A stretch of 64,000 nucleotides of DNA from Anderseniella sp963700895 (GTDB lineage Bacteria; Pseudomonadota; Alphaproteobacteria; Rhizobiales; Aestuariivirgaceae): positions 1 to 64,000 of the forward strand of contig CAVOZI010000018.1 in the NCBI GenBank assembly GCA_963700895.1, written 5' to 3'. The position numbers were made by a program, and so were the translations under genes. Below, one piece after another: positions 16,689 through 25,700 of this stretch (position 1 is its first letter; each line of letters starts with the position of its first letter). Below the pieces are notes generated by a model. The model was not told the origin of the DNA. It was given only the letters and a program-made list of their open reading frames with translations, and did not search any database.

Positions 16689-18032
16689 TCAGTTCAGGGT
16701 GTTCTTGTAGATTTTGCCGTCCTTCATAATAATGACGAAGTTCTTGTCCGGGTCGGCGATCAAGTCGATGTTCTCGAGCGGATTGCCGTCGACCAGAAGC
16801 AGGTCGGCATAGGCACCTTCCCGAACCACACCGTTGTCACCGGGATAGGGATCGCGCGGCCCGGAACGCTTGAAGATCTCGTAATTCTGGCTGGTCGCAA
16901 TCTTCAGCACTTCCCAGGGCTCGTAATAGCGGGCGAGCTTCGCCAACTGCGCCCCCTGACGCGCGGCGAGCGCGGGTGAACCCTGACTGTCAGTGCCGAA
17001 CCCGAAGAGCAGGTCGTATTTCTTCGCTAACGCGAAGGCTGTATCAGTTCCAGAGATCAGCAATTGGTACTTTTGTTCCGCAAACGAGCCGGCAGGGAGC
17101 GGGATCGCATCCTCGTCGTTATAGAAGGGCTGCAGGCAGACCGAAGTATTCGTCTCCTTCATCAGTTGGGCGGTTTCCTCGTCAATCAAATGGCCATGCT
17201 CGACATTCCGGACACCGCCGCGGATCGCGTTCTGGATCGCCTTCGCGGAGTAGGAGTGAACCGTCACGTAGGTGCCCCAGTTCTGCGCCACTTCGACCGC
17301 CGCCGCGATTTCCTCGACGGTGTATTGCGAGACGTCCAGCGGATCCGAGGGCGAGGCGACCCCGCCGCCCCCCATCAGCTTGATGAAGGCCGCTCCCCGC
17401 ATCAGGTTCTCGCGCACGCGCTGCAGGACTTGCGCCTTGCCGTCTGCGATGGCGACCGACCCCATCCTTTCCTGCGGGGTAAGATCCCTTGAATAGCTCT
17501 GAGGGATATCAATCGTTTGACGGAAATCTGCATGGCCCGACGTTTGGGAGATCATCGACCCCGCAGCGTACATCCGGGGACCGACGTACATACCCTCGTC
17601 GATCACCGACTTTAGATCGAAGACATTGCCGCCCACGTCCCTGATCGTGGTGAAGCCCCGCATAAGCGTCTTTTCCGCCCCAAGGGCCGCCACAAGGTTC
17701 AGCTTGCCCTCACCAAGCGCGAACGCGTTGCCACTAAAATTGGCCGCCATGCTGTGCCAATGGCAGTCTGTCAGGCCAGGCATCAGGGTGCGACCGCCGC
17801 CGTCGATAACCGTGCCCCCCGCGACAGCAAGTGGTTCGGTCGACACTGCGGTGATCTTGTTGCCCGTCACCACGACATTGGCGTTTTTGATCAGGGCTTC
17901 GTTCACACCGTCAAAGACGTTGACGTTGGTGAACAGGATCGGCCCAGAGGCGTCCTGAGCAGCCGCCGGCAGGGCGACACTCAAGGCGACGGCAAGCGCC
18001 GCCGTCAGATTTCCGAGGTTCAGTTTTCTCAT
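16689..18032 (-). CDS. Exported amidohydrolase, imidazolonepropionase/prolidase-like
   Basis: 447 residues with a signal peptide (to AAAQ, residue 26). Metal-binding motifs are D-C-H91-W-H93, the carboxylated-lysine region RGAAFIKLMGGGG, H in TVHSYSA, EHGHL and GTDS near the C-terminus. This layout fits the subgroup with Xaa-Pro dipeptidase and imidazolonepropionase relatives. Those of this type that are characterised cleave peptide or acyl-amino-acid bonds; the substrate here is unknown. It is the only full-length member of this subtype in the island. Confidence 0.85.
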   Translation of the reverse strand: MRKLNLGNLTAALAVALSVALPAAAQDASGPILFTNVNVFDGVNEALIKNANVVVTGNKITAVSTEPLAVAGGTVIDGGGRTLMPGLTDCHWHSMAANFSGNAFALGEGKLNLVAALGAEKTLMRGFTTIRDVGGNVFDLKSVIDEGMYVGPRMYAAGSMISQTSGHADFRQTIDIPQSYSRDLTPQERMGSVAIADGKAQVLQRVRENLMRGAAFIKLMGGGGVASPSDPLDVSQYTVEEIAAAVEVAQNWGTYVTVHSYSAKAIQNAIRGGVRNVEHGHLIDEETAQLMKETNTSVCLQPFYNDEDAIPLPAGSFAEQKYQLLISGTDTAFALAKKYDLLFGFGTDSQGSPALAARQGAQLAKLARYYEPWEVLKIATSQNYEIFKRSGPRDPYPGDNGVVREGAYADLLLVDGNPLENIDLIADPDKNFVIIMKDGKIYKNTLN

Positions 18033-18339
18033 CTAGTTCGTTTCCTGTCTTTGACAAGAAAGTTGATGGTTTCAAACTTCCTTGTTTTCTTGTTGCGTTT
18101 TCGACATTTGCCAGCGGTTTAGATTGCAAACCGGATCGCTCGGGTCTTGAAAAGTGTTGGATTCGAGAATGCACACAAGACTGGTGGCCGGTACTGGGTC
18201 AAAGAAGGCGAGCATCCCAGGTTCGGATAATACCCATGACTCCTGTTTTCTATAAAGACCCCTAAACGTGATTTTGGTTGTATCTAACAGTTGATCACAA
18301 CCAAATTGACTGTTTCGGCTATGTATAGAAACAGGTGTC
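18033..18339. other. Intergenic stretch
   Basis: About 300 bases upstream of the amidohydrolase. It must contain that gene's promoter on the minus strand. It holds a 7-base inverted repeat (ctgtttc...gaaacag) around 18311-18335. I see no gene. Confidence 0.35.
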
Positions 18340-18425
18340 ATGGCACTTTTACCCTCACTACCTGCTGCGGAATGGATGGTAGCGGATCGCGGCTATGATG
18401 CCGATTGGTTCCGTAAAGGCTTGAA
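18340..18425 (+). pseudogene. IS5-family transposase fragment
   Basis: A short stretch reading MALLPSLPAAEWMVADRGYD and then ADWFRKGL, which matches the DRGYDADWFR motif around the second catalytic Asp of IS1031-type IS5 transposases. Nothing else of the element remains. It abuts the stop codon of the next gene. Confidence 0.7.
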
Positions 18426-18428
18426 CGG

Positions 18429-19094
18429 TTATCCGCCCAAGGCAATCGTTGTGACCACAAGTATCGCCCCGATCAGGGGAACGATGATCCGCATGGTGAT
18501 CGATCCCCCGCTGATGTGCTGGTCCAAGCGCCAGCCGATCGCGAATAACATCAGCAGGGCAATCGCGTTGGACCAGCGCATCGCCGTGAACACGTCGTCC
18601 GTCAGGATGAACGGCAGGCTTGGCGGCAGGGTGGACGCGATAACCAGGGCCAAGACGGCAACCGCGCTATGAAAGTCCACAGGCCGCAGCGCCCGCAAAT
18701 CGGCGGTGGCGGTGGTCCGGTTCAGCACGCGGACCATGTCCAGCGCCTCGGCGTCGGTCATGGTCCCGCCGATCTCCTCCGGCAAGACATCCCGGATTAC
18801 CGCCCGCGCCTCGGTTGGACTGGCGCTTCGCAGCACCGCCAGCAATCCGGCGGCGCGCGCGCGGGATGTTGCGGTGGTCAGCAGGAACATCGTGCCATCG
18901 ACGATCCCCCAGGCGATGTTGCAGCCCACTGCCGCCAGCAATATGCCCCGAACCGTGCCGCCTTCGCCCAGGGTCACGCTGGCAGTACCGGTAAAGGTCA
19001 GCGTCATCAGCAGGCCGAACATGATTTCGGACTGGCGGCTGATCGGATCGAGAAGTGCGGGTCGGGCGGGACTATCCTGACTGTCGGTCGGCAT
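18429..19094 (-). CDS. VIT-like integral membrane protein
   Basis: 221 residues. The N-terminal half begins with LLDPISRQSEIMFGLLMTLT and then a GCNIAWGIVDGTMFLL helix, a pattern seen in proteins annotated as VIT-family membrane proteins, relatives of CCC1/VIT1 iron-manganese transporters. Two more helices lie at about 143-160 and 170-186, and one at 198-215, with a soluble part between (residues 80-135). Metal transport is a guess; family placement is moderate. The C-terminus may be truncated because the TAA stop lies in IS5-derived sequence. Confidence 0.55.
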   Translation of the reverse strand: MPTDSQDSPARPALLDPISRQSEIMFGLLMTLTFTGTASVTLGEGGTVRGILLAAVGCNIAWGIVDGTMFLLTTATSRARAAGLLAVLRSASPTEARAVIRDVLPEEIGGTMTDAEALDMVRVLNRTTATADLRALRPVDFHSAVAVLALVIASTLPPSLPFILTDDVFTAMRWSNAIALLMLFAIGWRLDQHISGGSITMRIIVPLIGAILVVTTIALGG

Positions 19095-19177
19095 CTCGGG
19101 GTTTTCCTTTCAGCAGAGATTCCCCAAAAATAGTTGTCAGTACTAGTATGCTGGAGGCGGCACTCATCAAATTACCT

Positions 19178-20208
19178 CAACCGACATTCCCCAAGTGGCC
19201 CGCCATCTGACGCGAAGATCGCCTGATCCGACACTCCCCAAGTGGCATGCCACTTGACGCCGAATTTGCCTGTTTCTGCCGCCTGATCAAGTGTTTCGTG
19301 CTGCCAAGCCCTGCTGCAATCGTCAGAGCGACCGAATGTGGGTTGATTGGGCCGCGTAGCCGCGGCGTCCTTGCCCGTGGGCCTTGTATTTCAGCGTGTC
19401 GTGCAGACCTGTCCTGCCGCTTTTGTTCAGGTTCGGCCTGGATTTCGGTCACGCGCATGACGGAGGTCCCCGAAGATGGCGGATGGCAGCAAGTATGGCG
19501 CGCACCATCGGGCCTGTAACCGCGACCTCGGCCAGCTGGAAGGTGATGGCACGGGCATGGCGCACGACGCGGGCGCCGATCTTCCTTCTCGGTGATGCAA
19601 GCATCACCTGGCAGGCAATGGATCAGCTTGAGCTGGAGGCTCGTCAACGACCAGTCGGCCATGGCTTCGGGTAGCTCGATGCATCCGCAGGAAACTGGCC
19701 AGATTGTAGGCCAGCGCATGCAGTTGCAGCCGCACCTCATTGTCGCGGAACCGTCGGCATGACAGCCGCGTCCAGCGAAAGGTGTATTTGCCTTCCTTGA
19801 TGCGCTGCTCAGCGGTTCCACGCTGATTGTAGAACCGGACCACCCAGTCGGGTTCCATCGGCAGGTTGGTGACGATGAAGCCGACACGCGGGAACAGCTC
19901 GCCCGGATGTCATTCGATCTTGGCGATGACACGCCGCTCCTTGTCCCAACACGCCGCCGGATACTCGAAATCCACGAAGAACCGTTTGACCTTGGTCATC
20001 GAAGGCCGCCCCACGGGCCGCGTCAGCCGAAGCGCGATCTTCTCCTTGAGCACCGCGTTTGCGGGCAGCCGGATGGCGTAGAAGTAACCGGCCTCTTCCA
20101 GCCGTTCGTAGATCGCCAGGATCGCATAGGCAGCGTCCGCCCGCAAGAAGCGGCCCCCAAGGTTGCAGCCAGCATACCGGGCGATGACGGGGTCGAGGAT
20201 ATCCCGCC
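19178..20208 (-). pseudogene. IS1380-family transposase remnant
   Basis: The minus strand gives AGYFYAIRLPANAVLKEKIA, RLTRPVGRPSMTKVKRFF, FVDFEYPAACWDKERRV, GFIVTNLPMEPDWVVRFYNQ, RGTAEQRIKEGKYTF and RLQLHALAYNLASFL, which are IS1380 hallmarks. The sequence changes frame several times (near 19905, 19690 and 19600), and the N-terminus is missing. The right terminal repeat (cacttggggaatgtcgg, outward) is at 19181-19200 with a near-copy at 19228-19245. The same 3' end occurs in the opposite direction at 25360-25657. Confidence 0.85.
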
Positions 20209-20316
20209 AAACACCACGATAACTGCAACCATCCCGGTCTGCATACGGCCACGCTCCTGCATCGCCTTCAGGCCCGTATCGCCCAGGTGCTTGGCCGCGT
20301 TGTAGCTGAGGATCGA
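20209..20316 (-). pseudogene. 108-base fragment of a D-aminoacylase-like amidohydrolase
   Basis: The minus strand reads SILSYNAAKHLGDTGLKAMQ then ERGRMQTGMVAVIVVF, almost identical to a C-terminal block in the intact copies 1 and 2 (SILSYNAAKHLGNTGLKAMQ, ERGRIQTGMVADIVVF). It runs directly into IS1380 sequence. So at least one more member of this gene set existed here. Confidence 0.85.
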
Positions 20317-20368
20317 CATAGATGCCCTGTCCCATGTTCCCGTGCTTGAACATGGCGCCATCGCCGCG

Positions 20369-20412
20369 GTATATCGGTGACGTTTTCGACCCTAGGAGGG
20401 CCTTGATGGTGT
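20369..20412 (+). pseudogene. Short AraC-regulator fragment
   Basis: About 44 bases read YIGDVFDPRRALM, matching GIGGVFDPRRVLV in the middle of the intact AraC gene (12557-12595), with similar DNA. It is cut off by the IS6 end that follows. Small, so accept it only together with the remnant at 1-190. Confidence 0.5.
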
Positions 20413-20454
20413 AACCGCCCTGCCTGCCTCTAGCTGGTTTTGTCTGACAGTGCC
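20413..20454 (-). mobile_element. IS6-family terminal end
   Basis: taaccgccctgcctgcctct...tctgacagtgcc resembles the end of the IS6 remnant at 15072-15114 (caaccgccctgcccg...tctgacagtacc). Only the end is left; no transposase is present. Confidence 0.6.
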
Positions 20455-20461
20455 CGACGGG

Positions 20462-21511
20462 TCAGTCCCCCGTGGCCAACTGGAGATGCCACAGGTTTTC
20501 GCCTTTCTGCACGAGGCCGCTGCGTGCCGAGGCCCGCTTGCCCGCGTTCAGAAGCTGACTAAGGTCCGCACCGACAGCGGAGCTGTAGATGTGATAGAGA
20601 TGCCCGGTCGGGCTGTCGCTGAGCGAGACGCTGAGGTCGATCACCTCGACTCCCGTGATCTTGGAAACATCGTTTCCTGACTCGCCAAGCCGCGCGTATC
20701 CATGGACTTGCCTGGACAGGGCAAGTGACTTGTCGCCGCTTGCGGTATAGACGGTAATGCTTTCCGCGATGGGTGCGATGCGCGGAAGTATTCGGGCGAA
20801 GATATCGAAATCCATATCCGGTGCCAGCAGGGCGACATGCCCCAGCCGGATGTCCGGTCGCCTGTTCGCCACCTCGTAAAGCGCCAGCACGACACCACGT
20901 GCGCCGAGGCTGTGTCCGATCACATCGACGGTTCCGGACCCGAAACGCCGCTCCATTTCGATGATCGTGTCCGCCAGGTCTGGCAGGCTCCAGTAAAGGT
21001 CTGCCTCGTCATGCGTGTAGAGGGCGGCGGCACCATCCGACGGCCAACTGAACCACAGGAACCGCCCCTCTAGAGTCGCGTTCCGCTGGAGCAGGGCCGC
21101 GCGACGGCAGCCCTTTTCGAAGTCGATGTAGTAGCCATGCACGTAGAGAGCCGGGCCACGCTCTCCTGCCGTTGCCGCAAGCCCGTCCAGAATGGCGGCG
21201 GGGTTCATCTCTTGCACGGACTGCACGCGCAAGAGTTCTTCTTGCAGGAAGTTCGGGATCATGTCGGCCAGCGGTGAAAGGACACCGAGGCCGAGTTCTC
21301 CGACGTGGCACAGGCCGGCCTTCAGGTCGCTTCTTTCCCCACCATAGGCTTCCCTCGGGTCTGGCGAGTCTGTTCTGTTGCGAAGCGTGAAATATGGAAA
21401 CTCCAAGGTCTGGATCTCCGTCTGGGCGGTGGACAACACGGGAAACGCACACAGTGAAATGCACAGGAAAACGATCATGCCCATGGGGCGGGCGAGGACG
21501 AACGGGGTCAT
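20462..21511 (-). CDS. DUF900-type alpha/beta hydrolase, exported
   Basis: 349 residues when started at the ATG at 21511, which has agga 7 bases upstream. The N-terminal 30 residues form a signal sequence or membrane anchor (PMGMIVFLCISLCAFPVL). The hydrolase core has YVHGYYIDF (oxyanion strand), nucleophile elbow GHSLGARG, LLAPDMDFDIF (acid) and a C-terminal H in GHLYHIY. The family acts on esters or amides, and its substrates are not known. It is divergent from the Abhydrolase_9 gene, 270 bases away. Confidence 0.75.
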   Translation of the reverse strand: MTPFVLARPMGMIVFLCISLCAFPVLSTAQTEIQTLEFPYFTLRNRTDSPDPREAYGGERSDLKAGLCHVGELGLGVLSPLADMIPNFLQEELLRVQSVQEMNPAAILDGLAATAGERGPALYVHGYYIDFEKGCRRAALLQRNATLEGRFLWFSWPSDGAAALYTHDEADLYWSLPDLADTIIEMERRFGSGTVDVIGHSLGARGVVLALYEVANRRPDIRLGHVALLAPDMDFDIFARILPRIAPIAESITVYTASGDKSLALSRQVHGYARLGESGNDVSKITGVEVIDLSVSLSDSPTGHLYHIYSSAVGADLSQLLNAGKRASARSGLVQKGENLWHLQLATGD

Positions 21512-21782
21512 TTTCATTCCTAGCTTGTACGCTACGCGCGATCGGCCATGGTAAGCCAATTAAGCTTGCCCTATGCATTTTCAAGGCGGGAAGTGGATTT
21601 CATGGCGCGAAAGGCGAATCTGGCGAAAATGACGGCACAGATGCCGCGGTGCATGCAGGTCAGATACGCAGAGTTCAGGACACTCCCAAGTACAAGCCTC
21701 GTGTTGTAAATCCTTGGCGTTTCGCTAGGCATCGTGACAAGCTCGCGATGCAGACAGCATGAGCATGCAAATCGGGGGAAGA

Positions 21783-23459
21783 ATGAGCAGTCGTCGCTTG
21801 GCCAAAATCATAGGACCGCTCTCAGTCCCCTGCCTTCTGCTTGGCCTGTTGTTCTTCGCAGCTTCGCTGACCCCATCGCTCCTCCCCCGTGGGCCGGCCG
21901 TGCAAGGCATCCTCGGTGGGCTGGTCACGGCGATTGGCTACCTGATCGGCCAGATCGTCGCACTGCTCTGGCGGGCGGCCGATCTTCCGCTTCTGTCAGG
22001 GCGACCCGCAAAGGTCCTGATCGCGCTTGTCTCGATCCCGCTTGTTGCATTCTTTCTCTGGGTCTTCGGGTCCAGCCTGACCTGGCAGAACGACATCCGG
22101 CAGAAAATGGGCATGGACCCCGTAGACGCCCTCCATCTCGCGACTATCCTGCTACTCGCCGTCGCGACATTCGCCATTGCTTTCGCATCGGGCCGTCTTG
22201 CCGCCTCGCTGTTCCGCCTGATCCGAGCGTGGTTCTATCGCGTCATGCCGCCGCGACGCGCGAATGTCTTCGGTTTCGTCACGGTGGTTCTGCTTCTTTT
22301 TGTCGTCACCCGCGACGGCATCTTCGACCGCGTGGTAACGGGCCTCGACGAAAGCTACGAGGCCGCGCAGGAGTTGTTCCAGGACGCTCCACCGCCACCG
22401 TCCCAGCCCCGCATGACCGGCAGCCTAGAGTCTCTGATAGACTGGGCGGCCGTTGGGATATACGGTCGCGAATTCATCACCACCGGCCCCGATGCGGAAG
22501 ACATCTCCGATTTCACTGGCCGGCCTGCGCTGGACCCGATCCGTGTGTATGTCGGGCGCGCCAATGGTGCCACGCCGCGGGAACGGGCGGAACTGGCACT
22601 GGCCGAGTTGATCCGCCAGGGGGCATTCGAGCGCGAGGTGCTGATCGTGGCAAGTCCCACGGGTACCGGCTGGATCGATCCCGGCTTGCAGGACCCGGTC
22701 GAATACATGCATGACGGGGACATTGCCACCGTTGTGGCCCAGTATTCCTACCTGCAATCGCCGCTTGCCCTGATACTAGAGACCCGCACCGGTCTGGAAC
22801 AGGCGACCGCGCTTCAGGACGTGGTTCATGGCTACTGGAAGACCCTGCCCAAGGATGCCCGTCCGCGCTTTTACGTCAACGGGCTGAGCCTCGGGGCCTG
22901 GTCGTCGATGCACGCCACGAACATGTTCCGACTTCTCGACGATCCCATCGACGGTGCATACTGGGCCGGGCCGCCCTTCTCGTCGAACTTCTGGAACTAC
23001 GTTCAAAATCACCGAAACCCGGGCACGCCATGGGTCTTGCCGACGATAGGGGACGGGTCGCTGATCCGCTATGCCTCTCACACGACCGATGGTTCCGAAG
23101 GGGCCTCGGACTGGGGTAAAATGCGGATCATGTTTTTGCAGTATTCCAGCGATCCGGTCGTCTTCTACGACCCCTATTCGCTTTGGCGTGCGCCACCCTG
23201 GATGAACGATCCGTCTCCTAAGGAGGTCTCGGACGACCTCATCTTCATGCCGATCGTAACGCAATTCCAGTTGGCGCTCGACTTAGCGGTGTCCTTCGGT
23301 GCGCCGCCCGGCTACGGGCATGCCTACTACTCACAGGACTATATCGCTCCGTGGGTGCAGGTTACCGCGCCCGAGGGGTGGTCGGCGGAGGATACGGACC
23401 GACTGAAAGCGCATTGCAACGTGGGCTACCAATTAGGCTGCGCCAACGGCCAGCGCTGA
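21783..23459 (+). CDS. Membrane-anchored alpha/beta hydrolase (Abhydrolase_9)
   Basis: 558 residues from the ATG at 21783 (gggggaag just before it; an earlier ATG at 21759 is possible). The N-terminal 200 residues hold four to five membrane helices (Abhydrolase_9_N), starting with SLTPSLLPRGP, a typical motif. The catalytic domain follows, with the nucleophile elbow GLSLGAWSS at about 375. Its last 80 residues are duplicated in the remnant at 13428-13690. Substrate unknown; related proteins are in membrane lipid or ester metabolism. Together with the exported amidohydrolases it makes a hydrolase-rich region. Confidence 0.8.
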   Translation: MSSRRLAKIIGPLSVPCLLLGLLFFAASLTPSLLPRGPAVQGILGGLVTAIGYLIGQIVALLWRAADLPLLSGRPAKVLIALVSIPLVAFFLWVFGSSLTWQNDIRQKMGMDPVDALHLATILLLAVATFAIAFASGRLAASLFRLIRAWFYRVMPPRRANVFGFVTVVLLLFVVTRDGIFDRVVTGLDESYEAAQELFQDAPPPPSQPRMTGSLESLIDWAAVGIYGREFITTGPDAEDISDFTGRPALDPIRVYVGRANGATPRERAELALAELIRQGAFEREVLIVASPTGTGWIDPGLQDPVEYMHDGDIATVVAQYSYLQSPLALILETRTGLEQATALQDVVHGYWKTLPKDARPRFYVNGLSLGAWSSMHATNMFRLLDDPIDGAYWAGPPFSSNFWNYVQNHRNPGTPWVLPTIGDGSLIRYASHTTDGSEGASDWGKMRIMFLQYSSDPVVFYDPYSLWRAPPWMNDPSPKEVSDDLIFMPIVTQFQLALDLAVSFGAPPGYGHAYYSQDYIAPWVQVTAPEGWSAEDTDRLKAHCNVGYQLGCANGQR

Positions 23460-23672
23460 TTTCACCCCTCACAGTGCCCCTGCGTTGGCTCGGTCAAAGA
23501 TGAACGGCTGGCCCAGCCACTCGGACGTCTCACCTACCCGGTCTTCGGCGACCCTGGCATCGTCATGGCAGGTGTGCTGTTCGGCTTTTGGCTGTCAGCC
23601 ACCGCTACCCTCAGCCTGGTCGCCTGTGATCAACTCGCAACTGGTTGAGATTACGGTGTTTTCGGCGGGTGT
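23460..23672 (+). pseudogene. Possible 5' part of a membrane protein gene, disrupted by IS5
   Basis: One frame reads RLAQPLGRLTYPVFGDPGIV then MAGVLFGFWLSATATLSLVA before a stop, which looks protein-like. After the IS5 element (25172-25288) the plus strand reads LRRIRDHWFDIAGRILGSWC then IGIALLDGGTALLG and a stop, which looks like a membrane-protein end. The two could be halves of one gene, but the frames do not join cleanly. Low certainty. Confidence 0.3.
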
Positions 23673-25171
23673 TGAAGTATCCGGTTTTGCAAGGTTGTGA
23701 CGATTTGGCAGCATTTTCTTGCGTTTTTGCGCGGCCGTGCAGGTGGGGTCTGGGCATGGCGGGCATACTCTGATTCACTGTCGGGAGATTGAAGAGGAGC
23801 CCCTGCGATGCGCCCCAGGAAGCCTGACCCGACGCTGCAGACCGACATGTTCCGCGAAAGCCTTGCGGCGATCCTGGATCGCCGGCACGAACTGCTGCAG
23901 CTGGCGGACCGCATCGACTGGGACCGGCTTGATGCGCTCTACGGCGCCACCTTCGTGGAGCATGTCGGCCGTCCCGGGCTTCCGACACGGCTGATGGTGG
24001 GGCTGCACCTGATCAAGCACATCAAGGGTCTGTCGGACGAGGCCGTGTGCGCGGCCTGGGTCGAGAACCCGTATTACCAGGCCTTCTGCGGCGAGACCCA
24101 TTTCCAGCATGTCCTACCCGCCGACCGGTCATCAATGACGCGCTGGCGCAAGCGCATGGATGGTGACAGGCTCGAAGCGCTTCTGGCCGAGACGATCTCG
24201 ATTGCCATGGCAAGCGGAGCCGTCAGCGAGTGCCAGCTCGAACGTGTCACGGTCGACACCACGGTGCAGACCAAGGCGGTGGCCCATCCCACCGACAGCC
24301 ATCTCATGCTGCGCGCGATCGAGTGGCTGAACCGGGCTGCCGGGACCCATGGCGTGCGGCTGCGCCAGTCCTACCTGCGGGTGGCACGCCGGGCCAGGAC
24401 CGAGGCGGCCCGCCTGATGCATGGCCGTGGCCACAAGCAGGCCAAGGCGCATCTACGCTTCATGCGCACGCGTCTGGGCCGGCTGATCCGCGACATCGAG
24501 CGCAAGATCGCAGATGACCCGGTGCGCCTGAAGGCGCTTGCCAGCGTCCTGGAGCGGGCCCGGACGATCCACGGCCAGCAACCCGGCGACACCGGGAAGC
24601 TCTATGCCTTCCATGCCCCGGAGGTCGAGTGCATCGGCAAGGGCAAGGCCCGTACCCGGTACGAGTTTGGCGTAAAGGCCTCATTCGCCACCACCAACGC
24701 GCGCTGCAAGGGCGGACAGTTCGTGCTCGGTGCCATGTCGCTGCCCGGCAATCCGTATGACGGCCACACGCTCGGCGCCCAACTTGACCAGGTCGCCCGT
24801 ATCACCACAAGAAAGCCCACCCGCGCCTATGTCGATCGTGGCTACCGTGGCCACGGGGTCGACCGCCAGGGGCTGCTGGTCCATGTCTCCCACACCCGAG
24901 GCATAACCTCACCCACCATCGGGCGCGAACTGCGACGGCGAAACGCCATCGAGCCGGTCATCGGTCACATGAAGCAGGACGGCCATCTCGAACGAAACGC
25001 CCTCAAGGGCGCCGGGGGAGATGCCATCAACGTCCTGCTCTGCGCAATCGGCCACAACTTCCGGCTCCTGCTGGCGTGGTTCAAGCAACTTTTGTTACTC
25101 ATCCTGGCCGCCATCCTGTTCCCGCAAAGCCAGGCACATATCCGACTGGCCTGACAAAACCGGATTCTTCA
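23673..25171 (+). mobile_element. Complete IS5-family element (about 1.5 kb)
   Basis: Inverted ends tgaagtatccggttttg (23673, left) and tgaagaatccggttttg (right, reversed, ending 25171) flank an intact transposase. I could not confirm a target duplication. Of the IS5-type elements here it is the only one that looks complete. Confidence 0.8.
23808..25154 (+). CDS. IS5-family transposase
   Basis: 448 residues, gaagaggag ribosome site. Domain order is an N-terminal DUF772-like region (RHELLQLADRIDWDRL, GRPGLPTRLMVGLHLIKHI) followed by the DDE catalytic region: VTVDTTVQT (first Asp), YVDRGYRGH (second Asp) and EPVIGHMKQDG (Glu). No frameshift or stop interrupts it, so it may be active. Confidence 0.92.
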   Translation: MRPRKPDPTLQTDMFRESLAAILDRRHELLQLADRIDWDRLDALYGATFVEHVGRPGLPTRLMVGLHLIKHIKGLSDEAVCAAWVENPYYQAFCGETHFQHVLPADRSSMTRWRKRMDGDRLEALLAETISIAMASGAVSECQLERVTVDTTVQTKAVAHPTDSHLMLRAIEWLNRAAGTHGVRLRQSYLRVARRARTEAARLMHGRGHKQAKAHLRFMRTRLGRLIRDIERKIADDPVRLKALASVLERARTIHGQQPGDTGKLYAFHAPEVECIGKGKARTRYEFGVKASFATTNARCKGGQFVLGAMSLPGNPYDGHTLGAQLDQVARITTRKPTRAYVDRGYRGHGVDRQGLLVHVSHTRGITSPTIGRELRRRNAIEPVIGHMKQDGHLERNALKGAGGDAINVLLCAIGHNFRLLLAWFKQLLLLILAAILFPQSQAHIRLA

Positions 25172-25360
25172 CAGGCGACCAGCCTGCGCAGGATTCGAGA
25201 CCACTGGTTCGACATCGCCGGGCGCATCCTCGGGAGTTGGTGCATTGGCATCGCGCTCCTCGATGGCGGAACTGCGTTGCTGGGTTGACGGAGAAACCGG
25301 AAGCAAAGGCTTCCGAGGTCGTTCCACAGCATTCTTCGTGAGAGTCAGATTCTACGCGAC
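25172..25360 (+). pseudogene. Possible 3' part of the IS5-disrupted membrane protein gene
   Basis: Reads LRRIRDHWFDIAGRILGSWC then IGIALLDGGTALLG and stops at 25288. It looks like the last helix of a membrane protein. See the entry at 23460-23672 for the possible other half. The rest of the stretch leads into IS1380 sequence. Confidence 0.3.
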
Positions 25361-25657
25361 ACGGGCTACAGGCCCGATGGTGCGCGCCGTCCTTGCTGCC
25401 TCCGCCATCTTCGGGGGCCTCCGTCATGCGCGTGACCGAAATCCAGGCCGAACCTGAACAAAAGCGGCAGGACAGGTCTGCCCGACACGCTGAAAAACAA
25501 GGCCGACGGGCAAGGACGCTGCGGCGACGCTGCCCAATCCGCGCAACTCCAGCCGCTGGCGCGACCGCAGACGCAGTTCGGGGTGAAAGATACTTGCTCA
25601 GCAAGCAGCTTCAGGCGATCCTCACGTCAAACGGCGGGGCACTTGGGGAATGTCGGT
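25361..25657 (+). pseudogene. IS1380-family 3' end
   Basis: The plus strand carries GPMVRAVLAASAIFGGL and the non-coding tail ending in cacttggggaatgtcggtt, matching the end of the IS1380 remnant at 19178-19500 (which lies on the minus strand). Only the last 300 bases are present. The two copies face away from each other across a 6 kb region with two hydrolase genes and the IS5 element. Confidence 0.8.
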
Positions 25658-25700
25658 TAAGGCTGTTGAATGACCTACAGGCTCAGAGAGGACAAGAAAG

